Positions 45,911-55,041 of a stretch of DNA of 64,000 nt are shown piece after piece. The notes under the pieces were generated by a model. The model was not told the origin of the DNA. It ran no database searches and worked only from the letters and a program-made list of their open reading frames with translations. The stretch's first letter is position 1. Each line of letters opens with the position of its first letter. Source of the DNA: Chloroflexota bacterium (GTDB taxonomy: Bacteria; Chloroflexota; UBA11872); the NCBI GenBank assembly GCA_022821645.1, contig JAJEDE010000024.1:1-64000 (forward strand). The letters are read 5' to 3'. The translations under genes and the position numbers were made by a program.

Positions 45911-47872
45911 TTGTTGAGGCGGCGCTGGCGCGGCGTACCGTCGGCTCGGTATGGCGAAGGCGCAACCGTCCGTAGCGACGAAGGAAGGTTCGCGGACCTG
46001 ACCCGCGTACGCATCACGCTCGGAATAGCGGTCATCACGATGCTGATGGCCCTGGCCTTTGGCCCCGCGGCTCTCACCGCCCAGATCACCCCCGGCTTCG
46101 GGCAAATCACGGTCCTCGACTACACGTTCCTCAGCGCGCCGGGGAACGCGACGCTCCAACACAACGTCCCGCGGCTGAGCGTGACGGTGGGCAGCGAGAC
46201 CCTGACGGCCGACTTCCAGGATTTCTATGACCGCACCGGCGGCCTGCAGCGCTGGGGCTTCCCGACGTCCGAGGTGCACGTTGAGGAGAGCGGCACGCTG
46301 ACGCAGTACTACCAGCGCGGGGTCGTCGACTTTCACCGGCGGCCCGACCTGGGGGATGTCTACGTCCTCGAGCGCCGGCTCACCTGGGACTACTTTGGGG
46401 GCGGTGTGGGCGGCAGCCGGGACCTTGGCGTAGAGCCGGGCACCCAGAACAACAACAGCGGCGAGGTGCTGGGGCCGTGGAACCACAAGGTCTCAAACTT
46501 CTCGGTCGGCGGCGTGCAGATTGGATTCCTTGACTTCTTCAACGCGTTTGGCGGTGTGCAGGCCTTCGGGTATCCCAAGACGGAGGCTCGAGTCGACACG
46601 AACGCGCAAGGCACCGTGCACATCGCGGCGGCGACCACAGGATTCATCCGGCAGTACTTCCAGGCCGCCGTGATGGAGTACCACCCGCAGGATCCTGACG
46701 ACCCGGTCAAGCTGCGGCTGCTGGGCGACGACCTGCGGAATCAGAAGTATCCGGCCGATGCGTGGACGCAGTTCGGCGCATTCCGCGCGGCGGTTCCGTT
46801 GGCCGCCGGACAGACGTTCACGCCATCGGTCATTGATCCCCCCACGCCCACCCCGACGCCCACCGCCGACCCCGCCGCGACCGCTACCCCGGCAGCCACT
46901 CCCACGCCAACGACGTCCCCGGGTCCGGCGCGATTGGCGGGCGAGCGCATCGTGGTCGGAACCAACGACGCCGGCATCCTGATCTACGACCGCGATGCCG
47001 ACACCTGGCAGCAGCTTGCTGAGGACCGCTCCGCGCTGAGCACCAACCGGGTGCGGGCCGTGCTGGTGGATCGGGACGGCCAGATATGGGCCGGGACGGA
47101 CGCGGGCCTCGTCCGAATGAACCGAAACGGCGAGGGCGCCCTGTTCGACCGAACCTCCACAAAGAACCAGATCGGGTCGAACGAGGTCACGGCCCTGGCC
47201 GGCCGCCAGGTGTCGAACGTCCTCTGGATGGCCCACCCGCGGCAAGGCGTCAGCTGGTTCGATGGCGGGAGCTGGGACAGGCTCAGGTCCGACAACTCCA
47301 GCCTGCCAACCTCGGACATCGCCCGGGTGCACATGATCCCGGGCGCCGTGGGGGCGGTGATGTTTGCCACGGCGGCCGGTGCGGTGCTCTACGACTCGGA
47401 CGAGAAGAACTGGTACGTCTACGACACCGACAACTCGGAAATCGTCAGCGACAACGTCACGGCCGTCGCGGTCGGTGCGGGTGGAGGCTTATGGTTCGGC
47501 ACCGCCAACGCCGGCCTGTCGCGGACCCTTAACCCCTTGCAGTGGGAACACTACGGTGTCAACCACGGGCTCGGAAGCAACAACATTCGCGACATCCTTG
47601 TCGCCAGCGATGGAACGGTCTGGGTGGCGACCGCCGGGGGCGTGAGCTGGCTGCAGGACGGCGGGTTCTCCACGGCCAACGTCGTGAACGCCGGGCTGCC
47701 GTCCAACAGCGTCCGGGCATTGGCCGAGGACAGCCAGGGGCACATCTGGATAGCGACCGACGGCGGCGTTGGTCGCTTTGATGGCACAACGTGGACGGTC
47801 TATTCGACGGCCGACGGCCTGGCAACCAACAACGCAACCTCAATCGCCGTTGGCGTGGTGACAGGCAGCTAA
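45911..47872 (+). CDS. secreted protein with regulator-type beta-propeller
   Basis: 653 residues if the TTG at 45911 is used. A membrane/signal segment lies at about 33-55 (ITLGIAVITMLMALAFGPAA LTAQ region). Two LGFP-like segments (LQRWGFPTSEVHVEE, VQAFGYPKTEARVDT) follow, then a Thr/Pro linker, then a seven-bladed propeller of Reg_prop type (IWAGTDAGLVRM, LWFGTANAGLSR, VWVATAGGVSWLQDG, IWIATDGGVGRFDG). The second half resembles the sensor part of hybrid two-component proteins, but no kinase is attached. Probably an exported binding protein. Confidence 0.72.
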   Translation: MLRRRWRGVPSARYGEGATVRSDEGRFADLTRVRITLGIAVITMLMALAFGPAALTAQITPGFGQITVLDYTFLSAPGNATLQHNVPRLSVTVGSETLTADFQDFYDRTGGLQRWGFPTSEVHVEESGTLTQYYQRGVVDFHRRPDLGDVYVLERRLTWDYFGGGVGGSRDLGVEPGTQNNNSGEVLGPWNHKVSNFSVGGVQIGFLDFFNAFGGVQAFGYPKTEARVDTNAQGTVHIAAATTGFIRQYFQAAVMEYHPQDPDDPVKLRLLGDDLRNQKYPADAWTQFGAFRAAVPLAAGQTFTPSVIDPPTPTPTPTADPAATATPAATPTPTTSPGPARLAGERIVVGTNDAGILIYDRDADTWQQLAEDRSALSTNRVRAVLVDRDGQIWAGTDAGLVRMNRNGEGALFDRTSTKNQIGSNEVTALAGRQVSNVLWMAHPRQGVSWFDGGSWDRLRSDNSSLPTSDIARVHMIPGAVGAVMFATAAGAVLYDSDEKNWYVYDTDNSEIVSDNVTAVAVGAGGGLWFGTANAGLSRTLNPLQWEHYGVNHGLGSNNIRDILVASDGTVWVATAGGVSWLQDGGFSTANVVNAGLPSNSVRALAEDSQGHIWIATDGGVGRFDGTTWTVYSTADGLATNNATSIAVGVVTGS

Positions 47873-47948
47873 GCGGGCGAAACGCTCGGACCACGCGAAT
47901 TCGGCAGGCGCCCGTTCCGAAGATCCGGCGATGTCCCGAACTGGCGCG

Positions 47949-48644
47949 CTAGTCGCTCAGTCCCGTGCCCTGGTTGCTGTGACGGTCGCGAATGCGCGCC
48001 AGGCGGGCGAATTCGAGCGTCATTCGGCGTGACTCGGTCGAAAGCACGATGTCGTCGGCCAGGAACTGGCTTAAGCCAACTTCAAACAGCAGGTCGTCAG
48101 CCTCGGACCTGTCCAGGCCATAGCCTCGGGCCAGCAACTGCGGCAGGTCGATCGGGGTGGACGGCTCGCGACCTGCCTCCAGGTCGGTGATCACGCTCAC
48201 GCGCACCCCGGCCTTGCGCGCGACTTGCCGGGTGGTCATTCGGTCGGAACGTCGGCGTGTGCGCAGCCGTTCGGCCAGCAGGCCCCGGTCCACGTGGAGC
48301 TGCGTGTCGTCGGTGTCGTCGTGGTCGGGGTTGAGCGTGGTGCTGACGGTGCGCGAGATGGAGCGGATCGCCGATTCCGCCACGCTGGCGATCGTCTCTT
48401 CGGCGAAGCGGCGGCGCGTGCTGGCCATGTCGTCCGGCACGTAGCCGGCCAGTACCAGCAGTTCGCGTGGATCGACTTCCAGCCCCTGGGCCAGCGTTAC
48501 AAGCGTGGCGACGGTGGGACTCTTGTAGTCGCCGCTCTCAAGCCGTGAGAGGTATGAGGGTGCGAGCCCGCAACGCGCGGCAAGCGCCGCCTTGGTCAGG
48601 CGACGCTGTTCGCGGAGTTGTCGGACGGCGTTGGCAAAACCCAT
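47949..48644 (-). CDS. XRE-family regulator with two HTH domains
   Basis: 231 residues. First HTH: LREQRRLTKAALAARCGLAP SYLSRLESGDYKSP with typical helix 3; second: RTRRRSDRMTTRQVARKAGV RVSVITDLEAGREPS. An acidic stretch (NPDHDDTDDTQ) joins them. Two DNA-binding domains in tandem are rare in XRE proteins. It is divergent from osmC with a 195-bp intergenic region that contains short GC-rich inverted repeats, so control of the osmC unit is plausible. Confidence 0.8.
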   Translation of the reverse strand: MGFANAVRQLREQRRLTKAALAARCGLAPSYLSRLESGDYKSPTVATLVTLAQGLEVDPRELLVLAGYVPDDMASTRRRFAEETIASVAESAIRSISRTVSTTLNPDHDDTDDTQLHVDRGLLAERLRTRRRSDRMTTRQVARKAGVRVSVITDLEAGREPSTPIDLPQLLARGYGLDRSEADDLLFEVGLSQFLADDIVLSTESRRMTLEFARLARIRDRHSNQGTGLSD

Positions 48645-48839
48645 GACAGGGGACAGGCACTATAGCTAGCCAGCCTGCCGCATCCAAACCGGCCGCAGTT
48701 TGACGGTAGCCAAACCTGTAGCGCGCGGATGGGCGTGCGCGCTGCGGCGCACAGCGCGTGACGCGGGTGGTACGCGTGGCCGGAAACAGTAACAATCCGC
48801 AGTGGGACCATCGCAGGCACAGAACGGGAAGGCAACGCA

Positions 48840-49286
48840 ATGGCGGACATCGTGCGACGAGCTGACGTCGTCTGGCGCGGCGATTTACTTCAGGGCACGG
48901 GAACGTTCGACGTAGGCAGCGGCGCGCTGACCGCGCAGGCGGTGAGCTGGCCCGCGCGCACGGAGGGCCCGGGCGGCAAGACCAGCCCGGAGGAACTGCT
49001 GGCCGCCTCGCACGCCAGTTGCTACGCCATGGCGTTCTCGCACACGCTGGCCGAGGCCGGGCATCCCCCGGAGGAACTGCGCGTGTCCGCGTCCGTGACG
49101 TTTGAGCCGCTGCTGGCCGGTGGGTTCAAGGTGGGCAGCAGTTCGCTGAGCGTGGAAGGCGTGGTCCCCGGACTGGACCAGGCGGGCTTCGCGGACCTGG
49201 CCGCCCAAGGCGAGGCCGGCTGCCCGATCTCCAACGCCATCCGCGGGAACGTGGACATCTCCGTCGAGGCGACGCTGGCTGGCTAG
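48840..49286 (+). CDS. OsmC/Ohr-family peroxiredoxin
   Basis: 148 residues. Active-site Cys61 in AASHASCYAMAFSHTL and Cys128 in GEAGCPISNAI are the two reactive thiols of OsmC/Ohr enzymes that reduce organic hydroperoxides. The N-terminal WRGDLLQGTGTF strand and KTSPEELLAASH complete the pattern. Likely transcribed with the next small gene. Confidence 0.9.
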   Translation: MADIVRRADVVWRGDLLQGTGTFDVGSGALTAQAVSWPARTEGPGGKTSPEELLAASHASCYAMAFSHTLAEAGHPPEELRVSASVTFEPLLAGGFKVGSSSLSVEGVVPGLDQAGFADLAAQGEAGCPISNAIRGNVDISVEATLAG

Positions 49287-49293
49287 CGGCGCG

Positions 49294-49506
49294 ATGAGTG
49301 ATGGCCGCGCCGAGTTGACGCAGGCGCTGGAGTCTCTATTGCGGGCCATTGGCCCGCCGCCGGCCCCCGCCGCCGACCTCCAGGCCGCCCTGCGCCGCGT
49401 GGACGGCCTGACCCAATCGCTTGGCGCCGACACGCCACCCCAACTCCGCCACTTCCTCCAACGCCGCAGCTACGTCAAAGCCCTGGAATACCTGCAACAG
49501 GGCTGA
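49294..49506 (+). CDS. small helical protein
   Basis: 70 residues, starting 7 nt after the osmC stop: AELTQALESLLRAIGPPPAP, then LQAALRRVDGLTQSLGADTP and LRHFLQRRSYVKALEYLQQG. All alpha, no membrane segment. Position suggests co-expression with OsmC. No family assigned. Confidence 0.6.
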   Translation: MSDGRAELTQALESLLRAIGPPPAPAADLQAALRRVDGLTQSLGADTPPQLRHFLQRRSYVKALEYLQQG

Positions 49507-49724
49507 GGCGGCGTACGGCGAGCAGCGGGACGGGAAGCGCACAAGCGACGTACGGCCGCACCATTCGGCTGATCGGTGCGGGCTTGACGGGCAATTGACA
49601 ACCCCGGGCACGGTGGGTAGAACAGATGGCAGGGTCGGCTGAATGGACGACCCGTGCCCAAGTTGTCGCAGGCTTGAGTTGAGACGGGCGGTCCTCCACA
49701 CAAGCTCACTGATCGGGGAACCGC

Positions 49725-49961
49725 ATGACCGCCGAAGCGCCTGTTGAAACCCTGACCCGCGCCGAGTTGCGTGAGGAGTTGGACCGAAGCCTTGCCCACT
49801 ACGCAACCAAGGCCGACCTCAAGGACCTTGAAATCACGTTGACGTCGGCAATCGGCACGGTCCAGATCCGCCTGATGATGTGGACGCTGTTCCTGGTGAG
49901 CGTTGCCACCGGCGTCCTGATCGCGGTCGACAAGCTGACCGGACCCGCGACCGGCGGCTAA
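49725..49961 (+). CDS. small membrane protein with coiled coil
   Basis: 78 residues: a coiled-coil-like N-terminus (TLTRAELREELDRSLAHYAT, KADLKDLEITLTSA) and one C-terminal helix (IRLMMWTLFLVSVATGVLIA). The ATKADLKDLE piece is common in small CCDC90/DUF1640-like proteins. Function unknown. Confidence 0.55.
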   Translation: MTAEAPVETLTRAELREELDRSLAHYATKADLKDLEITLTSAIGTVQIRLMMWTLFLVSVATGVLIAVDKLTGPATGG

Positions 49962-49992
49962 CCAGCGTCTCCGGGCGAAGCCGCGTCAGCTT

Positions 49993-50085
49993 GCGCACAT
50001 CCGCCGCTACTTGGTCCACCAGCGGCATGGTCTTGGCAGCTTCGGCGACGTTGGTGAGGGGTTGGGCGCCGGCCTGGATGCCCTC
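49993..50085 (-). pseudogene. 3'-end fragment of a Gfo/Idh/MocA gene
   Basis: Encodes IQAGAQPLTNVAEAAKTM and PLVDQVAADVR. It matches the end of the intact gene at 53892 (IQAGTQPLTNFAEAAKTM) over 93 bp, with 80 identical by my count, offset 3902. The stop codon TAG of the intact gene is AAG here. The LRR gene lies between the two copies. Confidence 0.8.
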
Positions 50086-50215
50086 AGCCGTGCGATTCGG
50101 GTCCTTGCGGCTGGGACGGTTGGGGCCCTCGGGCCGCGGAAGCGGTTCGGCGGCCGGAGCGCGTAGCCTTTGGTAAGCGTTGATTCGATGCGGCGAGTGC
50201 TTTGGAGGCCGTCTG

Positions 50216-53200
50216 GTGCGCGAGCCAAGCCGAGCCACTCGTCGTCCCTGGTGGCGCTCCTGGGTCGTGGTGTTGCCGCTGGCGCTGCTGCTCGTAGCGG
50301 CCGTGCTTGCCCTGCGGACGACCCAAAGGGAAGAGGCGGTGGCTCCCAGTGCTCAAGCCACCGCCTTGCCGGTGGACGGCCCGACCGTGCCATTGGTAAC
50401 GCCGCCTGGAGCGGTCGTGAGCTCGATACAGCGAACCCCTGGCGAGCCAGGCCCGGCTGTGGATGGTCCGGTTGCCAGCCCCGCGCATCGCTCTCCCCAG
50501 TCCGAACCGCTCCCGCGCGGCCGTCCGAGCACCGTAGTGCCGCAACTGCGACAGATCCCCCTTGCCCTTGTGGCGACACCGCCGGCATTCCGCCTGGTAT
50601 GCGCGCAGGGCACAGCCATTCCGAATCCCGACACGGAGGCCGCTTTGGTTGCGGACTGCCAGGTTCTGCTGGCGATACGCGACATTCTGAGGGCGGATGC
50701 ATCGCTCAACTGGAGCGCTGACCGCCCGATGGGGGAATGGCAGGGCATCGAGGTCGGTGGCACGCCCCGTCGGGTCCAGGCGCTGGTTCTGGACGGCGCC
50801 CCGCACGGCGGGAGCATCCCGCCGGAACTCGGCCGCCTCACAGGACTACGGGACTTGCAGATCAGTCGCAACGCATCGATTGGCGCGATACCTCCGGAGC
50901 TCGGGAAGCTCACCGACCTTCAGACGCTCAACCTCCTGGGCAACCAGCTCACGGGACTGATCCCTCCAGAGCTTGGGCGCCTGAGCAATCTGACGTCGCT
51001 GCGCCTCGGCCACAACCAGATCGAAGGCGGCATCCCGCCAGAGTTCAGCCAACTGACGCTCCTGGAGAATCTCAGCCTCTACAACAACCGCCTGACGGGC
51101 CCAATTCCCCTGGAGTTGGGCCGGCTCGAAAACCTGCACAGCCTCACGCTTGGCGCCAACGACCTGACCGGCGAGATTCCAGCCGAGCTTGGCCGGCTGA
51201 GCCAGCTGCAGTCACTTGATCTCGGCGCCAACGACTTGACCGGTCCTATTCCGCTGGAATTGACACAGTTGACCAACCTGAAGGTGTTGAGCCTCGGCGG
51301 TAGCGGACTCACGGGCGCAATCCCGGCAGCTATTGGTGACCTGTCGAACCTGCAGCGGCTTGAACTCGGCAGCACGCAGCTTTCCGGCCCCATCCCGCCT
51401 GCGCTGGGGCGCCTTGGGAACTTGAGATTCCTGAATCTGACGCTCACCAGCATTTCGGGAGGCATCCCGCCGGAATTGGGCCGGCTGTCCCGCCTGGAAA
51501 CGTTGGGCCTCAACTACAACGGCCTGACCGGACCGATCCCCGAGGAACTGGGGCAGCTGACCGCACTCAAGACGCTTTATCTGGAAGGCAACGACCTGAC
51601 GGGGCCGATACCGGCGGCCCTGGGTGAACTGACCGCCCTGGAAGTCATGCTGCTAGGCAACAATCGGCTATCCGGGCCCATCCCGCCCGAACTTGGCGGG
51701 CTGTCGAACCTTATCCAACTGTCCCTGGACGTCAATCTACTCAGCGGGCCAATACCCGCTGAACTTGGCGGACTATCAAGACTCCAGGAACTAGATCTGA
51801 GCGGCAATCGTCTGACCGGCCCGATCCCGACGGAACTGACCAAGCTTTCGGAACTAACCACGCTACAGCTCGGGAGCAATCACCTTTCCGGCGGAATCCC
51901 GGCGGCCATCAGCGAGCTGTCGAACCTGCGGAGACTCGGCCTTAGCGCCAACAAGCTGACGGGATCGATACCGCCAACGCTGGGCTACCTGCCGAATCTG
52001 GAGTTCTTGGCGCTCTCCAGCAACGAGTTGACGGGTGCTATTCCTGCGGAACTTGGCGGTCTGCCCAACCTGACCAAACTCGCCCTGTCGTACAACCAAC
52101 TGTCCGGCCCCATACCAGAAGAGTTGACACCACCAAAGCTGAGGAACCTCTACCTGAGCCACACCTTGATCTCCGGTTCAGTCCCTGCGGAACTGGGGCA
52201 GTTGCCGCATCTGCGGGATCTCCGGATTAGCCACGCTCAATTGACGGGCGCAATCCCGCCGGAGTTGGGCCAGCTGGCAAACCTGGAGGTGCTCAACCTG
52301 CGAAGCAACCGGCTGACCGGCGCGGTTCCATCGGAACTCGGCGAACTATCGAAACTGGATTGGCTTGGCCTTCGGGGCAACGAGCTCTCCGGATGCCTTC
52401 CGGCGGGCTTGGCCCGCGTGCCGGAGAGAGATTTCGGGCCGCCCGACCAGCCGCTCTGCAGCGAAGTGGCGGTGACGGATGCAAGCCCGGATTCGAGCGC
52501 CGCCGCACGCGGCAGCGAGGACCCCGCGGACGGCGGCGCTTGCTCCGCCGGATTCGTGGTGCCGCAGCCCCAAGCGAACAGCGGTCTGGTGCGGGACTGC
52601 CAGATCCTGTTCGAGGTGCGCGACGCGATCGGCGCCACGGCCGGACTGAACTGGGGCGCGAGCAATCCCATCAGCACGTGGGAAGGGGTGGTGCTCGGCG
52701 GATCGCCGTCCCGAGTTCGCGAGGTCGAACTGCGGTGGCGAGGCCTGGCAGGTCCGGTTCCGGCGGTGCTCGGCGAACTGGACGCCCTCACGCTGCTGTG
52801 GCTTACCGGCAACGATCTGACTGGCGGCATCCCACCTGAGTTGGGCGGCCTCCAGCAGCTCCAGGAACTGGACCTCTCCGATAACCGATTAACGGGCCCG
52901 ATACCTCCCGAAGTCGGCGACCTCGACCAACTGCAGGACTTGCGGCTTTCGGGCAACGAGCTTTCCGGCTCGATTCCGACGTCGCTAGACGCCTTGAGCA
53001 ATCTGGTTGTGCTGTCCTTGTCCTCCAACAGCCTGACCGGCTCCATCCCTGTCGAGTTGGCCAACCTGAGCCAGCTCAGACGCTTGAGCCTTGGCTACAA
53101 CGCGCTAACGGGGCGGATTCCGCCGGAATTGGGCCAGTTGGGCCAGTTGCACGAGCTGTCGATAGGCAGCACCGAAGTGACAGGTCCGATTCCTGCGGCG

Positions 53201-53833
53201 TTGGGCGACCTTGCCGAACTGAGAGCGCTTTATCTCCGCGGCAATCAGTTGACGGGCCAGATTCCGGCGGAACTCGGACGGCTGGCCAAGCTGACCGCCC
53301 TGCACCTGGACAACAACCAGCTAGCGGGGCCGATCCCGGCAGCATTGGGCCAGTTGGGCACCCTCTGGGAACTCTGGCTCTACGGCAACCAACTCTCGGG
53401 CCCGATCCCGCCGGAACTTGGACAAGCGGCAGACCTCCGGTGGATTGATCTTCGCGGCAACCACCTGACAGGCCCCATCCCGTTGGAGTTGGGCCACCTG
53501 ACCAAACTGACGCGCCTCTTTTTGGCATACAACCGGCTCACCGGTCCTATCCCGGAGACAATTGGCCAACTGGTGGACTTGCAGTCGCTGCGCTTGTCCA
53601 ACAATGAACTGTCAGGCTCGATTCCGGATGCACTGGGCCAGTTGCCGAACCTGGAGCTCTTGTATCTCGCCCATAACCAACTGTCGGGGCCGATCCCCGC
53701 GGCGCTCGAAGAGTTGGCCAACCTGGAGCGACTGGGCCTTGCGGGCAACGACTTGACAGGGTGTTTACCCGCCAAACTGGAGGCTGTTCCGGAGAGAGAC
53801 ATTGGCCCGCCCGAGCATCCGTTGTGCGAATAG
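50216..53833 (+). CDS. giant leucine-rich-repeat protein, two complete LRR modules
   Basis: 1205 residues from a GTG at 50216 with GGAGG 7 nt upstream. A membrane helix (about 13-34) anchors it, then a Ser/Pro/Ala stretch. Module 1 opens DCQVLLAIRDIL...LNW and WQGIEV, has about 22 repeats of the LxGxIPxELGxLxxLxxLxLxxN form, and closes LSGCLPAGLARVPERDFGPP. Module 2 opens DCQILFEVRDAI...LNW and WEGVVL, has about 14 repeats and closes LTGCLPAKLEAVPERDIGPP. The repeat type is the 24-residue plant-specific LRR, including the DW..W capping region. No kinase or LPXTG is attached. Probably a surface protein for binding. Confidence 0.88.
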   Translation: MREPSRATRRPWWRSWVVVLPLALLLVAAVLALRTTQREEAVAPSAQATALPVDGPTVPLVTPPGAVVSSIQRTPGEPGPAVDGPVASPAHRSPQSEPLPRGRPSTVVPQLRQIPLALVATPPAFRLVCAQGTAIPNPDTEAALVADCQVLLAIRDILRADASLNWSADRPMGEWQGIEVGGTPRRVQALVLDGAPHGGSIPPELGRLTGLRDLQISRNASIGAIPPELGKLTDLQTLNLLGNQLTGLIPPELGRLSNLTSLRLGHNQIEGGIPPEFSQLTLLENLSLYNNRLTGPIPLELGRLENLHSLTLGANDLTGEIPAELGRLSQLQSLDLGANDLTGPIPLELTQLTNLKVLSLGGSGLTGAIPAAIGDLSNLQRLELGSTQLSGPIPPALGRLGNLRFLNLTLTSISGGIPPELGRLSRLETLGLNYNGLTGPIPEELGQLTALKTLYLEGNDLTGPIPAALGELTALEVMLLGNNRLSGPIPPELGGLSNLIQLSLDVNLLSGPIPAELGGLSRLQELDLSGNRLTGPIPTELTKLSELTTLQLGSNHLSGGIPAAISELSNLRRLGLSANKLTGSIPPTLGYLPNLEFLALSSNELTGAIPAELGGLPNLTKLALSYNQLSGPIPEELTPPKLRNLYLSHTLISGSVPAELGQLPHLRDLRISHAQLTGAIPPELGQLANLEVLNLRSNRLTGAVPSELGELSKLDWLGLRGNELSGCLPAGLARVPERDFGPPDQPLCSEVAVTDASPDSSAAARGSEDPADGGACSAGFVVPQPQANSGLVRDCQILFEVRDAIGATAGLNWGASNPISTWEGVVLGGSPSRVREVELRWRGLAGPVPAVLGELDALTLLWLTGNDLTGGIPPELGGLQQLQELDLSDNRLTGPIPPEVGDLDQLQDLRLSGNELSGSIPTSLDALSNLVVLSLSSNSLTGSIPVELANLSQLRRLSLGYNALTGRIPPELGQLGQLHELSIGSTEVTGPIPAALGDLAELRALYLRGNQLTGQIPAELGRLAKLTALHLDNNQLAGPIPAALGQLGTLWELWLYGNQLSGPIPPELGQAADLRWIDLRGNHLTGPIPLELGHLTKLTRLFLAYNRLTGPIPETIGQLVDLQSLRLSNNELSGSIPDALGQLPNLELLYLAHNQLSGPIPAALEELANLERLGLAGNDLTGCLPAKLEAVPERDIGPPEHPLCE

Positions 53834-53891
53834 CAGCTGAAGCGGCTCGAGCCGGATGGTTGGCAACGTCCGTCCGACCTAGACCCTCCGC

Positions 53892-54860
53892 CTAGCGCAC
53901 CTCCGCCGCGATCTGGTCGACCAGGCGCATGGTCTTGGCAGCCTCGGCGAAGTTGGTGAGGGGTTGCGTTCCGGCCTGGATGCTCTCCATGAAGTGACGG
54001 CTCTCCGCATGGAAGCCCGAGACGCGGTGCCGGACATCGCCAACCAGGTCCGCCCCGCGTACGACCTCGGGAGTGGTCGAGTCGTCGCGGTAGATCATGC
54101 CCTCCTCGCCGTCCTCCCAGTAGGCGGAGACGTCGCCGCCGTGGATTTCGAAGGTGTGGCGGCGGGCGCCCGCGCGGCGGCTGGCCAGCAGCACGCCCGA
54201 GCAGCCGGTGGAGAATTCGATCAGCGCGGCATGCACGTTTATGTAGGGGCGGCCCAGCGCGCGGGTGTGGGCGTTCACCTCCACCACCTCGCCGCCGGCC
54301 AGAAACCGCAACGAGTCGACGGCATGAATGATGTCGGAAGTCAGGTGACTGACGGATCCCCGGTAGAAGCCGTACTGGTCGGACCAGGTGTCGAATTTGT
54401 GGAACCGCGCGGCGGCCATGTGGATAGGACCGGCTGCTTCCACGACCCCCTTGCAGTGGCGCAGCAGCGGGATGAAGCGGCGGTTGAAGCCGGTCATGGT
54501 CAGGCAGCCGTGCTGCTCGGCGTACCAGGCAAAGGCCTCCGTCTCGTAGGTTGAGACGCCGGGCGGCTTCTCGATGAAGACGTGTTTCCCGGCCTGCAGG
54601 CAGTCGATCACGATGTCGTGCAACAGGTGCGGCGGCATCACCACGTATACGGCGTCCAGGTCCTCGCGCTCCAGCATCCGGCGGTAGTCCGTGTAGCGCC
54701 CGGGCACGTCGTACTGGTCGGCGGTGGCGGTCAGCTTGTCCTCGTCCAGCTCCGAAATCGCCCGCAGGTCCGTCGCCTCGATCTCATCAAGCGACGGGTA
54801 ATGCACCAGGCTCGCCAAATTCCCTGCCCCCACAAACCCAACCCTCACCGGATCACTCAT
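53892..54860 (-). CDS. Gfo/Idh/MocA-family oxidoreductase
   Basis: 322 residues. RVGFVGAGNLASLVHYPSLD is the Rossmann nucleotide site, VYVVMPPHLLHDIVIDCLQA and GKHVFIEKPPGVSTYE hold the family EKP motif, and SDIIHAVDSLRFLAGG gives the catalytic His helix. Its 3' end is duplicated at 49993-50085 on the far side of the LRR gene. Substrate unknown, probably a cyclic sugar or polyol. Confidence 0.88.
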   Translation of the reverse strand: MSDPVRVGFVGAGNLASLVHYPSLDEIEATDLRAISELDEDKLTATADQYDVPGRYTDYRRMLEREDLDAVYVVMPPHLLHDIVIDCLQAGKHVFIEKPPGVSTYETEAFAWYAEQHGCLTMTGFNRRFIPLLRHCKGVVEAAGPIHMAAARFHKFDTWSDQYGFYRGSVSHLTSDIIHAVDSLRFLAGGEVVEVNAHTRALGRPYINVHAALIEFSTGCSGVLLASRRAGARRHTFEIHGGDVSAYWEDGEEGMIYRDDSTTPEVVRGADLVGDVRHRVSGFHAESRHFMESIQAGTQPLTNFAEAAKTMRLVDQIAAEVR

Positions 54861-55041
54861 GCGTTGCTCCCTGACAGCACGCCGTCCGCGGTGATCCTAC
54901 GCCCCGGCCGGACGCAGTGGTGTCGGCCCAGCGTGCGCTGACCTAAGCGCTTGCACCGAGAGAAGATATTCGGTCCGCCCTCCCTATACTTCGCGTCGGG
55001 CGGAACTGGAATGCGCGGCCTGGAGCGGGCGGGATGGGTCG

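Noticed and set aside
50780-53780. tandem DNA repeats that could be taken for a CRISPR or satellite array
   Set aside because: They are the coding 72-bp periodicity of LRR units, in frame throughout. No CRISPR array or cas gene was seen anywhere.
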